A model generated the notes under the pieces. The model searched no databases and was not told where the DNA came from. It saw only the letters and a list, made by a program, of their open reading frames with translations. This document shows, in pieces, positions 41,123 to 50,065 of a stretch of 64,000 nt of DNA. The DNA is from a virus. A program made the position numbers and the translations under genes. Position 1 is the stretch's first letter. Each line of letters starts with the position of its first letter. The stretch lies in the IMG/VR virus record IMGVR_UViG_3300042874_000443, positions 62,001 to 126,000 of that record; one strand, 5' to 3'.

Positions 41123-44100
41123 GTGCAATCTGCCGACGCCCCGTTCAACTTTCCCGTCGTACAACCCGTCACTGTTCGCAAGCGTGACGGACGCACCACG
41201 CAGCCCTTCGACGTCGGAAAGATCGAGAGCGCCGTACGCAAGGCATGGGTCGAGGCAGAAGGCTCCGTCGACGAGGAGGCGCTCCACTGTGTAGCAACGT
41301 TCGTTTCTGCGACGCTTCATTCGGACGTCACCGACGTCGAGCAGATCCAAGACGTCGTCGAAGTCGCGCTCATGCGCGCGAACCAGTTCAAGGTCGCCAA
41401 GGCGTACATCATCTATCGCCAGAAGCGGACCGAGGCGCGCGCTGTCCGTCAGCAACCGGATGCCTCGGCTGTCAGCGACTACATCCACGCCAGCAAGTAC
41501 GCACGCTACGTCCCCGAGATGCAGCGCCGCGAGGTCTACGAAGAGACCGTCGCACGCGAGGAAGGCATGCACCTGCGTCGCTTCGCACACATCCCGGAGC
41601 TACTTCCTCTCATCACACGTGCGCACGATCTGGTGCGTGAGAAGAAGGTTCTGCCGTCGATGCGTTCGATGCAGTTCGGCGGTACGGCCATCGAAGCCAA
41701 CCACAACCGCATCTACAATTGCTCGGCGACACTGATCGACCGCCCTCGTGCGTTCGCCGAAGCGATGTTCCTGCTCCTGTCAGGCTGCGGTGTCGGATAC
41801 TCCGTGCAGATCGAGCACGTCGAGAAGCTGCCCGCGCTCGTCGACGTCGATGAGAAGAAGGTCGTCCACCACGTCATCGACGACACCATCGAAGGTTGGG
41901 CGAACGCGCTCGACGCGCTCATCAACAGCTACATCGGCGGCTACTACGTCGAGTTCGCGTTCAACAAGATCCGAGGGGCGGGTGCTCCGCTCAAGACGTC
42001 AGGTGGGCGTGCACCAGGTCACCAGAAGCTGAAGCTCGCGCTCGAACGTGTCCGCAAGGTCCTGCACAGCGCGCAAGGACGCCAGCTACGCCCCATCGAA
42101 TGCCACCGCATCCTGTGCCATGCGGCGGACGCGGTGCTCTCGGGGGGCATCCGTCGCAGCGCGATGATCTGCTTGTTCTCGATCGAGGACAGCGAGTTGA
42201 TGCACATCAAGGCGGATCGCGACTGGTACGACAAGGAGCCGTGGCTCGCCAACGCCAACAACTCCGTCGTGCTCAAGCGTGACGAGGTGAAGGAGAAGCA
42301 CTTCAAACGCATCTTCGGGATGACGAAGAACTTCGGCGAGCCCGGCGTCTTGTTTGTCAGCGACTACAATCACGTCACCAACCCCTGCGTGCCGCCCGGC
42401 ACGCGCATCCTCACGCGTGAGGGGTACGTCGCCATCGAGACCTGCGTTAACCGGCCGACCGTCGTTTGGAATGGTCTCGAGTGGCGTACCGTCACACCGC
42501 ACGTCACCGGACATGACCAACCCATCGTTCGTGTGCACCTGTCCGACGGGACGTCACTGGACTGCACCGACTACCACGAGTGGTGTGTGGCCGCGGGGAA
42601 GTGGTCTCGAGACCACACCGAGGAACGTGTGCGTGCGATCGATCTCGAAGAGGGCGACACCTTGATGCGTTACGACATGCCCCTCGTCGAAAACGGCGTT
42701 GACATGCCGTACGCTTATTCGCATGGGTTCTGGTGCGCTGACGGAACCGTCGAGGACGCTGGTCGCAAGACCGCAATGTGTTACGGCATCAAACGGGGCC
42801 TGATCGCACGTATGGAGCACGGCGGCGCGGTGGAACGGATCTCTGACGATACGGAGCGCGGACGCTCGCGTGTGGTCTTCACCTCGAACATGCCAGACAA
42901 GTTCGTCGTGCCCCACAATACGTCGATCCAATCGCGCCTCGACTGGGTCGCGGGGCTCTTGGACGGTGATGGTTCCGTAGTCAAGAATCCGAAAAGCGTC
43001 GGATTGCAGCTCTCTAGCGTGAACGTACCGTTCCTCCGCGAGGTTCGTTTACTGCTCACCACGCTCGGCGTACAGGCGAAGATCGCCGAGATGCATGAAG
43101 GCGGGATGCGCCTCCTCCCAGACGGCCGAGGCGGCAAGGCCGAGTACCTTACACAACCGAGCTTCCGTCTTCTCATCAACGCGACCGACACACACCGTTT
43201 GGTGCGTGCAGGTCTGCGTACAAGCCGCCTCGACCTCTCGGCGGCTGAAACTCTGCCACAACGGGATGCCCGCCGCTTCGTTACTGTTACGGCCGTCGAA
43301 CGCCTGGCGCCTGCGCCTGTTGTCTATTGCTTCACGGAAGAGAGTAACCACACCGGGACGTTCGAAGGCATTGTGACGGGGCAGTGCGCGGAGATCGGTC
43401 TCGACCCGCTTCTCGTCCACGAGGACGGCACCACGTCGACGGGCTGGGCGATGTGCAACCTCTGCGAGATCAACGCTGCGAAGCTCACCTCGTTCGAGGA
43501 TTTTTCGGAGGCGGCATGGGCGGCGACGCTCATCGGTACGATGCAGGCCACGTACACGGACATGCCGTACCTCGGCAAGGTCACCGAAGCGATCGTCCGT
43601 CGTGATGCTCTTCTCGGTATCGGCATGACAGGCATGCAGGACGCTCCGCACATCGCGTGTCACCCCGACTACCAACGCGTCGTCGCGGGCAAGGTCGTCG
43701 ACTGGAACCGCGAGTACGCGGCGCTTCTTGGCATCAACCAGGCTGCGCGCACCACCTGCGTAAAGCCGTCAGGCACGACGTCACTCGAGCTGGGCAACGT
43801 CGGCTCTGGCATTCACCCGCACCACGCCCGTCGCTACATCCGCCGTGTCACCGCCGACGAGCTGGAGGTCGTGTTCCAGGCGTTCAAGACGGCGAACCCG
43901 CACATGTGCGTGAAGAAGCCGGACGGCAAGTGGGTCATCGAGTTCCCTGTCGAGGCGCCCGAAGGTGCGGTCCTCAAGGAGGACCTGACTGCCGAGCAGT
44001 TCATGGAGATGGTGCGTTCGACCCAGCAGAACTGGGTAGTGCCCGGCGCGACCCGTCCCAGCCATGCGCCCGGCCTCTCTCACAACGTGTCGAACACGAT

Positions 44101-44377
44101 CACGGTCCGTTCAACGGAATGGGCCGAGGTTGCCGACTACCTCTGGAAGCACCGCGACAACTTCACAGGCGTTTCGCTTCTTTCGGACACTGGAGACATG
44201 GTCTACGCGTTCGCGCCGTTCGAAGCGGTCAAGACGGAAGCGCAGGAGCGTCGCTGGAACGAGTTGATCGTGGGCTACACGCCCATCGATTACCTCTCGG
44301 TCTTCGAGGCCGAAGACGGCACGAACCTGACGGGCGAAGCAGCATGCGCCAACGGCGCGTGCGAGTGGCGCCCGTAA
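41123..44377 (+). CDS. nrdJ: Class II ribonucleotide reductase with intein
   Basis: GTG 41123 follows AGGAG by eight bases. The host protein is about 751 residues after removal of a 333-residue intein. It has an N-terminal ATP-cone-like domain (about 17-103), SGCGVGYSVQ and EKLP typical of cobalamin-dependent reductases, and the radical-site NPCAEIGL, which is split by the intein. The C-terminus, GEAACANGACEW, carries the CxxxxC pair that accepts electrons. Size and motifs fit monomeric adenosylcobalamin-dependent enzymes (RTPR type). It supplies deoxynucleotides for phage replication. A separate small subunit is not expected for this class. Confidence 0.9.
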   Translation: MQSADAPFNFPVVQPVTVRKRDGRTTQPFDVGKIESAVRKAWVEAEGSVDEEALHCVATFVSATLHSDVTDVEQIQDVVEVALMRANQFKVAKAYIIYRQKRTEARAVRQQPDASAVSDYIHASKYARYVPEMQRREVYEETVAREEGMHLRRFAHIPELLPLITRAHDLVREKKVLPSMRSMQFGGTAIEANHNRIYNCSATLIDRPRAFAEAMFLLLSGCGVGYSVQIEHVEKLPALVDVDEKKVVHHVIDDTIEGWANALDALINSYIGGYYVEFAFNKIRGAGAPLKTSGGRAPGHQKLKLALERVRKVLHSAQGRQLRPIECHRILCHAADAVLSGGIRRSAMICLFSIEDSELMHIKADRDWYDKEPWLANANNSVVLKRDEVKEKHFKRIFGMTKNFGEPGVLFVSDYNHVTNPCVPPGTRILTREGYVAIETCVNRPTVVWNGLEWRTVTPHVTGHDQPIVRVHLSDGTSLDCTDYHEWCVAAGKWSRDHTEERVRAIDLEEGDTLMRYDMPLVENGVDMPYAYSHGFWCADGTVEDAGRKTAMCYGIKRGLIARMEHGGAVERISDDTERGRSRVVFTSNMPDKFVVPHNTSIQSRLDWVAGLLDGDGSVVKNPKSVGLQLSSVNVPFLREVRLLLTTLGVQAKIAEMHEGGMRLLPDGRGGKAEYLTQPSFRLLINATDTHRLVRAGLRTSRLDLSAAETLPQRDARRFVTVTAVERLAPAPVVYCFTEESNHTGTFEGIVTGQCAEIGLDPLLVHEDGTTSTGWAMCNLCEINAAKLTSFEDFSEAAWAATLIGTMQATYTDMPYLGKVTEAIVRRDALLGIGMTGMQDAPHIACHPDYQRVVAGKVVDWNREYAALLGINQAARTTCVKPSGTTSLELGNVGSGIHPHHARRYIRRVTADELEVVFQAFKTANPHMCVKKPDGKWVIEFPVEAPEGAVLKEDLTAEQFMEMVRSTQQNWVVPGATRPSHAPGLSHNVSNTITVRSTEWAEVADYLWKHRDNFTGVSLLSDTGDMVYAFAPFEAVKTEAQERRWNELIVGYTPIDYLSVFEAEDGTNLTGEAACANGACEWRP
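42386..43384 (+). mobile_element. Intein with LAGLIDADG endonuclease
   Basis: A 333-residue intein lies in the active-site motif NP|C of the reductase. It starts CVPPGTRILT (block A) and ends with FEGIVTGQ just before the extein Cys of CAEIGL. The two LAGLIDADG helices appear as SHGFWCADGTV and WVAGLLDGDGSV, and DCTDYHEW is a splicing block B with His. The last residue is Gln, not Asn, and the penultimate is Gly, not His; such variants are known but uncommon. Splicing is needed to restore the catalytic Cys context. Confidence 0.9.
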
Positions 44378-44401
44378 CTGTTGGTGTGATAAACATACGG
44401 G

Positions 44402-44623
44402 ATGCACAACTGCAGCAATTGCAACGCCCCGTTCGACGCTGATCAAGAGGGTCTCGTCCTCCACCACAAGCACACGGTCGCCACTGCGATCTGTGACGCG
44501 TGCATGACCAACGGTCGTCTCATCAAGCTCGTGGTTCGTCGCGGCGACATCGGCGGCTTCACGTACGAGCAGTTCTCTGTCATCGAGACCGTCGGCGGCA
44601 TGTCGTCCAAGCGCGCAGGATGA
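44402..44623 (+). CDS. Small zinc-knuckle protein, 73 aa
   Basis: ATG 44402 has only a weak upstream site. The product has CSNC near the N-terminus and CDAC about 25 residues later, a two-knuckle zinc arrangement. A short alpha/beta end follows. Its stop overlaps the next gene's ATG (ATGA). Function unknown. Confidence 0.7.
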   Translation: MHNCSNCNAPFDADQEGLVLHHKHTVATAICDACMTNGRLIKLVVRRGDIGGFTYEQFSVIETVGGMSSKRAG

Positions 44624-44904
44624 CCGCGCGCGTCGACCACAAGCTCGGGCTCACGCCGATGTTGAAACGACGCGCGTTCCACTACCTACAACGTGGTGTA
44701 GGTCGCTACGAGAGCGATCATCCAGCCTACGACGCCGTCGTCGTGCGTCCGCTCTACGACTGGCAGACGCCGATGGACGACACGATCCCGAGCCAGGGTG
44801 GCTTAGTGGTCGAGTTCCACAAGGACGGCAAGCGTGTGCGCTGGGTTGAGTTCGGCTGCCGTGTGATTGGCGGCGGCGGGCAGCCGATCGTTCGCGAGGT
44901 CTAG
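44620..44904 (+). CDS. Hypothetical protein, 94 aa
   Basis: ATG 44620 overlaps the upstream stop; the longer frame starting at 44500 lies in the zinc-knuckle gene and is a shadow. The product is beta-rich with basic and aromatic residues (RRAFHYLQRGVGRYES, VRWVEFGCRVIGGGG). Its TAG stop lies in a CTAG shared with the convergent gene's TAG. Function unknown. Confidence 0.65.
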   Translation: MTARVDHKLGLTPMLKRRAFHYLQRGVGRYESDHPAYDAVVVRPLYDWQTPMDDTIPSQGGLVVEFHKDGKRVRWVEFGCRVIGGGGQPIVREV

Positions 44905-47090
44905 GTGCCCTGTTGCCCGAACACCGTGAAGTAGATGTACGGGTTCAGGAAGTTCGCGGACAGGTCGACTTCGACGTTGAACAGGTCGTTCGCACGGATC
45001 GTGAAGTCTGCGGCTGTTTGCACTGCGATGTACGGAATACACACGGAGTCCGCGTTCAGCTTGATGTTCGAAAGCTGGATGGAGTAGGCCGCCGAGTTCA
45101 TATTGTTCGCGATATCGACGCGCACCGCACCATTGACTGTGTAGGACCCGTTTACACGTACAGCTTGTGTGACGTTGAAACCGTCAACGACTGTCACACC
45201 GCCACCGAAGATCAGCTGCAGCTGTCCCCAACATTTCGGGATGTTCTTCGAGCGCAGCAGGTTGGTGCTGCCTGCCGCCGATGACGGGTTCGTTTGTACG
45301 CCCGACGAGAATCCGAAGTCCAGGATGCCGGACGCGGCGCCCAGGCGCAGGGTGTTACCGCTCGCGTCTACGAGTCCAACGCCATCAGTCGAGTTGACAG
45401 GGCCGACAGACCCTGCAGACGGAAAACCCGCGACAGGGCCACCACCTGCAGCGATGCGCAGAAAGCGGACGAACGACTGGTCGCCACCGGCACCGTCGGC
45501 TGAAGCGTACTGCCAACCCAACGAGTCCGCAGTGATGTCGTCCTGCGTCCACATACCTGCTGCGTTGTCGTAGAACGCGTTCATCGTGACCATGTAGCCA
45601 AGGAAGCCACTGATCGTTGTGATGTACGTTCGAATCGTCTCGCGCGCTGTTCCCGTATCGACTCGATCCAGGAGCGTGGCCTTGGCCGGAACCGCGGTGA
45701 GGATGCGACGAGCGGTATCGGCGTGAGCGTTGGAAACGCCGAGTCCCGTACCCGCCAGAACCGACGTCTGGAAGTCTTGGATCGCAGAGAAGATGTTCTG
45801 CGCAGAGAACGTGTTGATGCCCGAAACAGCGTTGTTCCGGTTGAGCTTCAGCCAGTTGGTAGCCAGCGCAATGATCTGCGTTGCGAGCGTGCCTGCGGCG
45901 ATCTCGCCTGCGTTGACAATGGAGCCCTGGATCTTGCCCGTGCCCGTCGCACCTGCGAGGTCCGAGACGATCTTGTCGAGCTGTCCTTCGACCGTCGTTG
46001 CGGGGTTCGTCGTTCCGTCGGCCCAGTTGCCGCCGCCACCGTACGCGACGTCGGACGCGAGAGACGCGCTCAGCGGCGCTGCCACGCTGCCTGGTTGGAT
46101 CTCGGTTCCCGTCGCGAACACGAGCTTGTTGTTGACGACCTTGCAGATGGGCAGGGCGTTGACGAGGTTCTCGGGGTGGACGCGGCTGTTGAAGAACGCG
46201 GCCGCCGGGATCGCCGTGTTCGTGTTCTCAGGCAGCGTCTGTCGACGCCCGCTCGTGGTCGCCGTGTCTGTGACCATCGGGAAGTTGACGCACAGCGTGT
46301 CGCCTTCGGCGAGGGCCTGCGTCGGGTTGCTCACGAAGAAGCTGGCGAGGTTCGCCGGCGTGATGGTGTGTCCCTCGCCGTCATAGTTCCCCGAGACGAA
46401 CTGCTTGGCTTGCGTCGTCAGGAGGAGATCGGTACCGAGGGCGCCGCCCTCGAGTACCGCCGTGACGAGCAACGCCGTGTCGCCGATCGTCGTCGGCGCG
46501 AGCAGGTTGAGCGCAGCGATCGTTGCGCTGAGGTTTGTCGTCGGCGCTGCGATGATCTTGATCGTGCGCTGGTAGCCGCTCTCGACGTCGAGCACACACG
46601 AGAACACCGCGCCTGGCGTCACCTGCACACTGATCTGGTCACCGGCCGCGTAGCTCCGACGTTGGCTGGTCACCAAGATCGAGTCCATGCTGTCGCTGGC
46701 GCGCTTGAGATGAAGTGTGCCGTACGCAGATGCAATCGGAGGCACCGGCGGCGCCTGGTTGAAGCCCGGCGTGAGCATCGGCAGGATGTAGAGACTGTTG
46801 GTGACGACCGGAATGCCGTCTGCCGCTGCGGTCGTACTGCCTGCCCATGTGATCTGACCAGGGCCCGCGATGATCAGATTGCGGTCTGCGTCGCGCAGGT
46901 AGAGGCTGTCCGTCTCGACGTTGCGTACGGCTTCGGTGCGCTGTCGAAGCCCTTCCGACGGACGCTGCAGAACTGTTTGTTCGAGCGTCTCGCCGTTGAG
47001 GATGGGCTGAATCGACGTGGCGGTGTTCTCGCCGGTGTCGTTGGCGGTGTTGTTCGAGAAGTCGACGAACTGCTTGACGGGGCCGGGCAT
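44901..47090 (-). CDS. Tail fibre or baseplate-attached protein, 729 aa
   Basis: ATG 47090 follows AGAGG. The N-terminus (MPGPVKQFVDFSNNTANDTG) resembles the first residues of baseplate-attached fibre proteins. The middle is Gly/Thr/Ala/Asn-rich with beta repeats, plus a GGDQSFVRFLRIAAGGG segment. The C-terminus is beta-rich (NPYIYFTVFG). This is consistent with a trimeric fibre or short-tail-fibre-like protein that contacts the host, next to baseplate genes. No enzymatic motif is seen. Confidence 0.75.
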   Translation of the reverse strand: MPGPVKQFVDFSNNTANDTGENTATSIQPILNGETLEQTVLQRPSEGLRQRTEAVRNVETDSLYLRDADRNLIIAGPGQITWAGSTTAAADGIPVVTNSLYILPMLTPGFNQAPPVPPIASAYGTLHLKRASDSMDSILVTSQRRSYAAGDQISVQVTPGAVFSCVLDVESGYQRTIKIIAAPTTNLSATIAALNLLAPTTIGDTALLVTAVLEGGALGTDLLLTTQAKQFVSGNYDGEGHTITPANLASFFVSNPTQALAEGDTLCVNFPMVTDTATTSGRRQTLPENTNTAIPAAAFFNSRVHPENLVNALPICKVVNNKLVFATGTEIQPGSVAAPLSASLASDVAYGGGGNWADGTTNPATTVEGQLDKIVSDLAGATGTGKIQGSIVNAGEIAAGTLATQIIALATNWLKLNRNNAVSGINTFSAQNIFSAIQDFQTSVLAGTGLGVSNAHADTARRILTAVPAKATLLDRVDTGTARETIRTYITTISGFLGYMVTMNAFYDNAAGMWTQDDITADSLGWQYASADGAGGDQSFVRFLRIAAGGGPVAGFPSAGSVGPVNSTDGVGLVDASGNTLRLGAASGILDFGFSSGVQTNPSSAAGSTNLLRSKNIPKCWGQLQLIFGGGVTVVDGFNVTQAVRVNGSYTVNGAVRVDIANNMNSAAYSIQLSNIKLNADSVCIPYIAVQTAADFTIRANDLFNVEVDLSANFLNPYIYFTVFGQQGT

Positions 47091-47105
47091 GTGAACCTCT
47101 TGGTC

Positions 47106-47660
47106 TCAGGGAACGGCAGTGAAAGCGATCGTCCAGGAGTAGTCGACGACGATGGCCGGAGTTTTCGGGATGTCGGGATAGACCTGGCGGGCGAACAGTC
47201 GCGTAGCGCCGGCAGCGACACCCGGCGTGTTGCTCGCGGACGGCGCTCCGACGGAAATACCCGGGTCACCGGACGTGAACAATCCGGCTTCACGAAGAGT
47301 CGAGCCGTTCGCGTCGCCCGTGTCGAGCGTCGCGATGAACTTGATCTCTCCAGGAGCGCCGGTGACCTTGCCGACGTCGCCGATCACCTTGCCGATGACG
47401 AACGCGCCGAGGTTCGTGTCGGAACGCGCGGCAGCGGTGTTCGAACTGCCCATGCGCATCGAGTAGATCTGCCCGAACCCAGGCGCCGGGTCAGTGGCGC
47501 GCTGTGCGATCAGCTCGACCAAGATGTCCGCTGCGAGGTAGGTGATCTTGTTACGGATCGTGATCCGTTTCCGCACCTTCCGCGTGTGTGCGTCGCGGAT
47601 GACCATACTGATGGTCCCCATCATTGGAAGGCCTTCGCTCTTGCGTAGAGTTTTGCGCAT
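47106..47660 (-). CDS. Tail/baseplate-associated protein, 184 aa
   Basis: ATG 47660 is 12 bases after a CCCTATAATT element and has no ribosome site. The protein has a basic N-terminus. GEIKFIATLDTGDANGSTLRE, with a following AGLFT and LFARQ, matches a pattern seen in many phage tail-associated proteins (xIxFxATxxxxxANGxxxREAGLF). The rest is beta-rich. It probably decorates the baseplate or fibre base. It stands alone with its own promoter-like element. Confidence 0.75.
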   Translation of the reverse strand: MRKTLRKSEGLPMMGTISMVIRDAHTRKVRKRITIRNKITYLAADILVELIAQRATDPAPGFGQIYSMRMGSSNTAAARSDTNLGAFVIGKVIGDVGKVTGAPGEIKFIATLDTGDANGSTLREAGLFTSGDPGISVGAPSASNTPGVAAGATRLFARQVYPDIPKTPAIVVDYSWTIAFTAVP

Positions 47661-47670
47661 GGTTCCGCGT

Positions 47671-47680
47671 AATTATAGGG
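47671..47680 (-). promoter_or_regulatory. Candidate late promoter CCCTATAATT
   Basis: The minus strand reads CCCTATAATT in the 20-base gap between the 794-residue gene's stop (TAA at 47683-47681) and the ATG at 47660. It would give a near-leaderless mRNA. The same core occurs at 8613, 36210 and 40525. Confidence 0.5.
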
Positions 47681-50065
47681 TTATGGGTGGGCGTACACGA
47701 TGAGCGCGCGTTCCACCAGTCCGAGGTCGCGCGGAGCAGTCAGCGGCGTTGTAACACCGTCCCAACCTGCGGCGGAAGGATCGAATGCGCCCGTGATGAG
47801 CGCGGGATCGACACCGTTCACGAGCAACGGCATGTCGCCGGCGCCGATGGGCGCGTCCACCAGGTTGCCGATGTTGAGTTGGGTGTACGTAACGTTGACG
47901 GTGGTGAGCGTCCAAGCAGACAGGCGTGTGATCGTCCGGTTCGCATAGTCGACGGTGTAGTCGACGTTCTCGACGAGCGAAACGCCAGCAACGTCTCCGT
48001 CCAATCGAACAAGCACGAGGCGTCCAACACGCGGCAAGATAGGCGCGTTTGCGAGGAGCACTGGAACAAACGGGACTGCGAATATGGTCAACGCGGTGAA
48101 CGTCTCGTACTTGAAGTAGTCCCCTGCGTTCCAGATACCGCCACCAACGACAGGTGTGCTGTCTGTGAAGAGGACCTTGTCAGGACCGTAGACACGTGAC
48201 CCAACCAAACGATGGAACAGAATGTCTGCTTCATCGATTTCGACTTCGTCCAGGAACTCGGTGGTAGGCGTCGTAAAGACGTACGTATGTGAAGGCTTGG
48301 CGGACAGGACCAGTTCATTGAGGTCCTTCAATGACTGGGCGAAGTCGGATCCCAGCGATGCGGACAAAGCTGTAGCGCTGAACTTCACCGAGAACGTGTG
48401 GTACTTGAGGTACCGATCCATCAACACGAACGCCATACGGTGGCGATAGATCCGCGTGGGTAGTGGCGAGAGCACGATACCTGTCTCATCAGCCCCTACG
48501 TAGAGCCCCGGGTCGCCGACTTGCGGGTCATCCGCGGCCGCAATGACGTTCTCGATGTAGAACGGACTGGCGAGACGCCGGAACACCGGCGGGACGACAC
48601 CGTTCACCGGCGTGAAGAGTTGCTCGGGGATCGTCGCGCCGTACCACCAGCTCGGCGACTCGACGTAGTCGGTCACCGTCACCGCGACGGTGAGTGGCTC
48701 GAACGACAGGAGCGAAAGCCCTGGCACGAGGTCGGGACGGAATGGCGTTCCCTTGGGATAGGAGTACGTCACGGTCTGTCCGGATGACGGACGTGTCGTC
48801 AAGACGCGATCGACGATCGAATCTGACAAGTCGATGCCTTGGAAGATCTCGCCGTCATCCCGCACGACCGGCAGGTTCAGAACCACGTTGAGGGCACTCT
48901 CGATCCGCTCGAGAACCGGGCCGAGGATGTAGAGCTGGAAGATGCCTTGGAGGAACGCACGGTACACCTCCGTGCTATTTTCCTGTCGCCCGATGAGCGC
49001 GCCGAAGTTGTTCGCGAGTGTGCGGCGGTCCACGAACGTGTCTGGCGTCCACGCAGCGATCTGCAGAACCCGTGTGGTCGTTGTCGACGAGATGATCTTT
49101 CCCGTGATCGACTTCCGCGGCGAGACGCCCGCGGACGGGTAGATCTCCCTTTTCCAGGTGTAGTTGATGCCGTACGGGCCTGGCAAGTTCTGCCATGCCG
49201 TGAGTTGGTAGATGATGCCGTGCTCGTAGTTGACCCGGTAGTCGATGCCCTCGACGACATCCGCGCCAAGCGGATTCTTGGCGAAGACGCGTACCGACCC
49301 CTGGTCGATGCGTGTGTGTGCGAGCGTGGCCTCCGACAAGACGAGCGTGAAGGACTCCGCGATGACCTCTGCGTCGAACGGAACGCGTAGAACGACAAAA
49401 ATGATCCCGGTCTCTGGTGCTGAGAGCGCTGAATCAGGAGACGTGAACAACGCAGGGTCACGCACCACGTTGATGATGTGGTCTTCTCGGCGACGTTGCG
49501 TTCCGTCTGTTCCGACGTCAAGGATTCGCAGCGTGTCGCCCTTCTTGACGTCGGTAAAGGAGGTCCACAGCGGAATCAGTGTATCCGCAAAACTACCTCC
49601 GACAGAAACATCGATGGAACGACGTGCGTAACCATCCAACGGGATGCCATCACCTGCAACGTTGGTGGGGTCCACCTTGAAGTAGACAACCCGTTCCGAG
49701 AGGTTGTAATCGCGGTGCTCTTCCAGTGAAGCAGTGGGCTCGACCACGCGATTGTCGATCGATACGAACGTGACTACAGGGTCAGGCAGTGCGAAGGACC
49801 AGCGGTTGTCAGCGACGACGTCACCCTCGACAAAAGCAACCTCATCTTCGCGAATCGCGAGCATGTGGTAGTACTCACGGTCGAGCGCGACGGCGTCCTT
49901 GAGTGCGACGCCGAGCACTGTGGACATATAGTCCAGGTACGCTTGTCCGATAAGGATGGCCGAGCCTTGGTAGAGCGCGTAGAGCTGGTCTGCGTCTGCA
50001 AAGAAACGCTGCCAGAAGTCCGAGAGCCCCTGGAGAAGGTTGAACGGATAGCCAATCGTAGGCAT
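47681..50065 (-). CDS. Large baseplate protein, 794 aa
   Basis: ATG 50065 overlaps the baseplate J-like gene's stop (TAATG). The N-terminal region (FNLLQGLSDFWQRFFADAD) is helical; the rest is strongly beta-rich with repeated VDYxVxYxxxxIxRL-type motifs (GIDYRVNYEHGIIYQLTAW and NVDYTVDYANRTITRLSAW). These two similar stretches are about 430 residues apart and look like repeated domains. Its place directly downstream of the J-like gene suggests a baseplate wedge or arm protein. No specific family is recognised. Confidence 0.8.
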   Translation of the reverse strand: MPTIGYPFNLLQGLSDFWQRFFADADQLYALYQGSAILIGQAYLDYMSTVLGVALKDAVALDREYYHMLAIREDEVAFVEGDVVADNRWSFALPDPVVTFVSIDNRVVEPTASLEEHRDYNLSERVVYFKVDPTNVAGDGIPLDGYARRSIDVSVGGSFADTLIPLWTSFTDVKKGDTLRILDVGTDGTQRRREDHIINVVRDPALFTSPDSALSAPETGIIFVVLRVPFDAEVIAESFTLVLSEATLAHTRIDQGSVRVFAKNPLGADVVEGIDYRVNYEHGIIYQLTAWQNLPGPYGINYTWKREIYPSAGVSPRKSITGKIISSTTTTRVLQIAAWTPDTFVDRRTLANNFGALIGRQENSTEVYRAFLQGIFQLYILGPVLERIESALNVVLNLPVVRDDGEIFQGIDLSDSIVDRVLTTRPSSGQTVTYSYPKGTPFRPDLVPGLSLLSFEPLTVAVTVTDYVESPSWWYGATIPEQLFTPVNGVVPPVFRRLASPFYIENVIAAADDPQVGDPGLYVGADETGIVLSPLPTRIYRHRMAFVLMDRYLKYHTFSVKFSATALSASLGSDFAQSLKDLNELVLSAKPSHTYVFTTPTTEFLDEVEIDEADILFHRLVGSRVYGPDKVLFTDSTPVVGGGIWNAGDYFKYETFTALTIFAVPFVPVLLANAPILPRVGRLVLVRLDGDVAGVSLVENVDYTVDYANRTITRLSAWTLTTVNVTYTQLNIGNLVDAPIGAGDMPLLVNGVDPALITGAFDPSAAGWDGVTTPLTAPRDLGLVERALIVYAHP

